From contig JAAWDH010000041.1 of assembly GCA_022793675.1 (NCBI GenBank), positions 186,001 through 250,000 on the forward strand: a stretch of 64,000 nt of DNA, given 5' to 3'. How positions within the stretch are numbered: the first letter of the stretch is position 1; every line of letters begins with the position of its first letter. Under the pieces are notes generated by a model. That model was given only the letters and a program-made list of their open reading frames with translations. It did no database searches and had not been told where the DNA came from. Both the position numbers and the translations under genes were made by a program. Source of the DNA: Oscillospiraceae bacterium (lineage in GTDB: Bacteria > Bacillota > Clostridia > Oscillospirales > Ruminococcaceae). Below, piece after piece: positions 60,416 through 64,000 of this stretch.

Positions 60416-62323
60416 TCAGCAGCCTCGGAACAGACTGTTTCGGGCAATAACCTCGATGCGGAAAACGTCCATCGCCTGTTGGACGGCATTTTCATGGCTC
60501 CAGAGGAAATCCAAGAATTCCTGCCAGTGGGCATAGCCTGCCGCAGCGTCATTTTTAGCGCAGCAGATTAAGGCTTTGGCATAGTGGGTCAGATACTGGT
60601 CAAATAGCCGCAGATGTTTAAAGGAAACAGCTTCGCAGCCGTTGGCGGGAGAAGCCGACTCGGCAAGCGCGCGGGCCTTCTGAGCAAGCGGCAGGGCGGC
60701 CTCCATCCGTTTTGCCAAGTCGGGCCGGTCGGCGGGCTCGCCGCGGAACCAGAAATCGGTGTCAAAGCAGCTGGAAACCTCTTCCAGCAGCGCCTGCACC
60801 TCGCCGCCCTTTTCGCCGTAGGCGGCAGCAAAATATTCGCCGGCAATCTGGCCGTAGGTAAGACTGCTGTCCCAGAGCTTCAGCGCCAGCATATAACCAG
60901 GCAGGCCGGTGGGATAGGAAGCCCGCAGCTCCTGACAGCTGAGGATACCGTTAAGCCCCAGCCGCGAAAGCTCGCTGACGTCGCGGTCGATGATTTTGGC
61001 GATGGCGCAGTAGCCGGGGTCGCCGTAATGGGCGCGGCCCATGTAATAATCAAAGTCGAAGCTGTCGGGGGTGAAGCCGTCGCCTTGCAGCTTATCCTGC
61101 CAGGCCTTGAGGCAGGCGAGGTTTTCCTCAATCGAGCGGGGGATCGGCGTTTTGTTCAGCTCATAAGGCGGGGGCGGGCTGCCGGCCTTAAAGTCGGCAA
61201 AGGACTGGCTGAAGGGCCGGGAAATCGGCGCAAACATCAGCACAAAGCGGTCGTGGTTCTCAAGCGTCTCGCTGACTGGCGGGAACAGCAGGTCGAAGTA
61301 GAGCAAAAAGACGATACGGGTGTCGATGCCTTCCTCGGTGAGGCGGCGGTCCAGCTCGTTTAATAGCAGCAGGTACCAGTCGGTCGGGGATTTTTGGCGG
61401 CAGTTCTCGCACTCGCAGAAGGAGTGGATGGAATCGGCCAGCCAGAGGTTCAGGTAGCGAACGCCGGGATGGGCTTTTAAGTAACCGACGGCGTAATCGC
61501 AGATTTTCTGGCGGGCAACGGGGTTTGAATAGCAAAGGTTGGTGATGGAGGGGACGCTGTGGAACAGCCCCCGCTCGCCGTCGACCATCGCCAGCAGCGC
61601 CCGGTTCTCGTCGGAGATCTCGATCTCCACCGCGTCCCAGCCTCGGCCCTCAATCCCCAGCGGCTCGCAGGTCCAGCCATGCCCCACCGAATGATGGAGG
61701 ATGGAACGTAGGGCGATAGCGTCCCAGATCTGCTCCTCATAGCGGCCAAGCAGGGCGGCGTCAACCTCCTCGGCGTCCAGGTAGGGGTTGCGGTTATGGC
61801 TGTACCAGTTTTTGAGGAAGTTGCTGATGCTCATAAATTGGGTGAAAAAGCTGTTGTAGCCCACCTTGGGCAGCCATTCGATAAAGTCCAGCACATTCTC
61901 CACCGAATCGCCCCCTTCGATGACCGCGCCGCGGTGGCGGAAGGAAGCGGTTTCGCGCAGGGAAAGGGTGATCTGGGCGGAAGGAAGGGCGGGCACTGTC
62001 TCGCCGCCCGCGCCCGGGCGCAGGAAACGGCAGCCCAGCCCCCGCAGCGCCCGATAAACGCCGATCAAAAGGGCGCGGGGGTTGGTGGCAAAGATGCTGC
62101 CGCAGCCCTTTTCAAGGGCAATTTCGACAGCGTCGTCCAGCGCCGGGTCGGCGACGGAAAAACGTTCCGGCGCTGTTTCCAGGCGGATTGCCGGCAACTC
62201 TGCCGGGACATTTTTGGTAAAGACCCCGTAAATCCCGCCGGTCATTTTTTCCAGGTACCGGGCCAGCTCCCGCCCAGCATAAAGCGCCGTGGGATGGGAA
62301 GGGGCGATAAGGATAGCAGTCAT
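60416..62323 (-). CDS. DUF4838-family, glycoside hydrolase-like protein
   Basis: The 635-residue protein begins with an alpha-glucuronidase/GH20-like N-terminal domain (YAGRELARYLEKMTGG, about 13-28), followed by a DUF4838-type TIM-barrel region (YLNLWLADSIHSFCECENCR, FDFDYYMGRAHYGDPG). No signal peptide is visible. Members are thought to act on glycans, often with sugar ABC transporters. The ATG at 62323 was chosen because GAGAGG lies 8 nt upstream; an ATG 15 bp further upstream overlaps that site. Confidence 0.78.
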   Translation of the reverse strand: MTAILIAPSHPTALYAGRELARYLEKMTGGIYGVFTKNVPAELPAIRLETAPERFSVADPALDDAVEIALEKGCGSIFATNPRALLIGVYRALRGLGCRFLRPGAGGETVPALPSAQITLSLRETASFRHRGAVIEGGDSVENVLDFIEWLPKVGYNSFFTQFMSISNFLKNWYSHNRNPYLDAEEVDAALLGRYEEQIWDAIALRSILHHSVGHGWTCEPLGIEGRGWDAVEIEISDENRALLAMVDGERGLFHSVPSITNLCYSNPVARQKICDYAVGYLKAHPGVRYLNLWLADSIHSFCECENCRQKSPTDWYLLLLNELDRRLTEEGIDTRIVFLLYFDLLFPPVSETLENHDRFVLMFAPISRPFSQSFADFKAGSPPPPYELNKTPIPRSIEENLACLKAWQDKLQGDGFTPDSFDFDYYMGRAHYGDPGYCAIAKIIDRDVSELSRLGLNGILSCQELRASYPTGLPGYMLALKLWDSSLTYGQIAGEYFAAAYGEKGGEVQALLEEVSSCFDTDFWFRGEPADRPDLAKRMEAALPLAQKARALAESASPANGCEAVSFKHLRLFDQYLTHYAKALICCAKNDAAAGYAHWQEFLDFLWSHENAVQQAMDVFRIEVIARNSLFRGC

Positions 62324-62365
62324 AGATAAACCTCTCATATTGATCGTAAATTCCGGGCCAGGCTG

Positions 62366-62406
62366 CCAAAAACCCCGCCCGAAAACCAGAGCGAGCGGGG
62401 TTTGGC
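62366..62406 (-). terminator. Terminator after the solute-binding protein gene
   Basis: On the minus strand ACCCCGC/GCGGGGT is followed by TTTTTGG. An outer stem (CCAGGCTGCC/GGCAGCCTGG) flanks it. It may lower expression of the downstream catabolic genes relative to the binding protein. Confidence 0.75.
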
Positions 62407-62468
62407 GTCTAGCCTTTACGCGAGGCAGCCTGGCGCCAAAACAGCTTCAGGCTGGCGTTTTAACAATA

Positions 62469-64000
62469 TTATTTGCCGTAGTAACGGTCGGTGGCATCCT
62501 GGTAAATCTGGACATAGCGTTCCACGCCCATGGTTTCCAGCTGGGCCAGATAGCCTTCCCATTCGGATTCGATGTCGCCCTGGTTGGTGACCCAGCGGGC
62601 CTGCTGCTGCAAAACGTAATCCTGGAGGGCGGTCTGCAGGGTGGAAAGCTCCTTGCTCTCGTCGTCGGTAAAGAGGACGGGCGGGATGCTCTCTTTGGTC
62701 AGGTAGTCGGCGCTGGATTCCATATAGCTGATCTTCCTGGCCACGTCGGGGGCGGGCTTCAGGGTCGCGTAGAGGTCGGCGGGGATATAGGCAGGGAAGT
62801 TGGCGGGCGCGCCTTTGAAGCGGTAATCGTCCTGGCTCATGCCCTCGGGAGCGATAGCGAACTCGTATTCATAGGCGGCGTCGGTGGATTCAAGCAGCTG
62901 CTGGCCAAAGGTGCCATAGGTGTTCTGCAGCGAATATTCGGGCAGCAGGTTCAAGTCCAGCCAGTAAATCAGCCGTTCGGGGTTCTTGCAGTTTTTGGAG
63001 ATTACCGAGGTGGCGCGGCCGGCGATGGGGTTGTTGTTGTAGCGGTAGACGCGGCCGCCGTCGCCGTTGACGTTCTCCAGCGGCTGGCAGTAGCTGTAAT
63101 CGGGCACACGGTCGGCGCCGACCACGTTGTCGATCAAAAAGGCGAATAGCGAACCAAGCATGACGGGGTCAGACTTGCCCTTGGCAAACAGCATCGAACG
63201 GTCCTGGGTAAAGCCTTCCACATCCAGCAGCCCCTGGTCGTAAAGCTTTGCAATCCACTTGGTGCCTTCTTTCCAGGCATCGTTGTTGGCGGTGAAGTAG
63301 ACCTGGCCGTCTTTGATGTCGAGGCGGTTGGTCTGGTCGCTGGTGCCAAAGGGGAGATAGAGAGAATAAAGGCCGAAATACTGGTGGTTCTGGATAAAGG
63401 TGAAGGGGATCTCATCGGCTTCGCCGTTGCCGTTGGGGTCTTTGGTTTTGAAAGCAACCAGCATCGCCTCAAATTCTTCAACAGTGTTGGGCATTTCCAG
63501 CTCGCAGGCGTCCAGCCACTTGTTGTTGATATACAAGTCGCTGTAAGCGCCCTCGTAGGGCTTTTCATGCCAGAAAGCCAGGCTGTAGTAGTGGCCGTCG
63601 CTCAAGGTCATGAAGGAGCGGACGTTCTCGTCGTCGGCCATGATCTGGTTCATGTTAGGGGTGTATTCAGTATAGTCGTCCAGCGCCAGGAACAGCTTGG
63701 TATTGCGCTGGATATCGGTATCGCCGAGGATGCCCAACATCACGTCAGGCACGTCGCCGGTAGAAAGGGCCAGGTTCTTTTTCTCAGTCAGGGAGGCATC
63801 GGGGACCAGCTCCCAGGTGATATCGATATTGGCCGCAGCGTTGACTTCATTGACAATATCCATATCTTTAAAGTCGGCGTGCTGGGGGCGGAAACCCGCC
63901 ATAGCGGTGTAGGTGAGCTTCTCGGACAGGTCAAGCGGCGCGCCGTCTGTGCCGCTTGCAGAAGAATCGCCGCCGGAGGAAGCCGCCGAGGAAGTAGGGG
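62469..64000 (-). CDS. Sugar ABC transporter solute-binding lipoprotein (N terminus beyond window)
   Basis: The frame is open to the right edge, with at least 510 residues present. The sequence at the edge is a Ser/Gly/Ala-rich linker (SSAASSGGDSSASGTDGAPL), as found just after the lipidated Cys of Gram-positive binding proteins. The body has TYTAMAGFRPQHADFKDM, DIVNEVNAAANIDITWELVP and YYSLAFWHEKPYEGAYSDLY, typical of family 1 extracellular binding proteins of the large LplA-like type. It is probably a glycan-derived oligosaccharide receptor. The signal peptide and the transporter permeases lie outside the window. Confidence 0.88.
   Translation of the reverse strand, partial: PTSSAASSGGDSSASGTDGAPLDLSEKLTYTAMAGFRPQHADFKDMDIVNEVNAAANIDITWELVPDASLTEKKNLALSTGDVPDVMLGILGDTDIQRNTKLFLALDDYTEYTPNMNQIMADDENVRSFMTLSDGHYYSLAFWHEKPYEGAYSDLYINNKWLDACELEMPNTVEEFEAMLVAFKTKDPNGNGEADEIPFTFIQNHQYFGLYSLYLPFGTSDQTNRLDIKDGQVYFTANNDAWKEGTKWIAKLYDQGLLDVEGFTQDRSMLFAKGKSDPVMLGSLFAFLIDNVVGADRVPDYSYCQPLENVNGDGGRVYRYNNNPIAGRATSVISKNCKNPERLIYWLDLNLLPEYSLQNTYGTFGQQLLESTDAAYEYEFAIAPEGMSQDDYRFKGAPANFPAYIPADLYATLKPAPDVARKISYMESSADYLTKESIPPVLFTDDESKELSTLQTALQDYVLQQQARWVTNQGDIESEWEGYLAQLETMGVERYVQIYQDATDRYYGK

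Overview
The window looks like a GC-rich chromosome of an anaerobic, endospore-forming Clostridia member, probably Oscillospiraceae-like. The evidence is a spoIIR homologue, the [FeFe]-hydrogenase maturase HydF, ECF-type vitamin transporters (ThiT, FolT, QueT) controlled by TPP and THF riboswitches, a T-box on thrS, and strong sigma-A promoters with 17-bp spacers. No rRNA, complete CRISPR array or replication origin is seen.

Layout. 1-2175: secF (cut by the left edge) and secD. 2650-9769: queT, an AraC/GyrI-like regulator, a four-gene sugar-type operon (two TIM-barrel isomerases, a Gfo/Idh dehydrogenase, an unknown protein) with a divergent AraC regulator, and a bactofilin. 10320-10393: tRNA-Arg(CCG), the insertion site of a 14.2-kb integrated element bounded by a 43-bp direct repeat (10352-10394 and 24549-24591). 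The element carries two tandem tyrosine recombinases, an AAA/RecA-like ATPase, a 670-bp repeat-rich non-coding region and a six-gene operon: MORC/MutL-like ATPase, Z1 P-loop protein, PD-(D/E)XK protein, AIPR protein, a C5-cytosine methyltransferase with a large insertion, and a Vsr-type nicking endonuclease. This is the main system of interest: a compact, apparently intact MORC-type restriction or phage-defence module on a mobile element. 24632-31860: an IS1182-like element with a broken transposase, then a decaying type I restriction locus (5'-shortened hsdR, hsdM lacking its catalytic NPPF segment, hsdS frameshifted and cut by a second IS remnant).

32058-64000 returns to core-type genes: thiT, hydF, thrS, an unusually enlarged oligopeptide ABC transporter (oppABCDF), spoIIR, shikimate kinase, folT, a nucleoside hydrolase with a nucleotidyltransferase, a glycosyltransferase with two half-ABC exporters, a CNNM/CBS protein, and an amino-sugar or glycan catabolic run (solute-binding lipoprotein, DUF4838 protein, NagB-like deaminase, class II aldolase).

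A second theme is a family of dispersed intergenic repeats (about ten copies, two body types sharing one head), seen only outside the integrated element. They consist of stacked inverted repeats, lie against gene 3' ends and in several cases encode the last residues and the stop codon of the neighbouring protein (HydF, SpoIIR, an ABC exporter, a nucleotidyltransferase, ThiT). Their absence from 10.35-31.6 kb supports recent acquisition of that segment.
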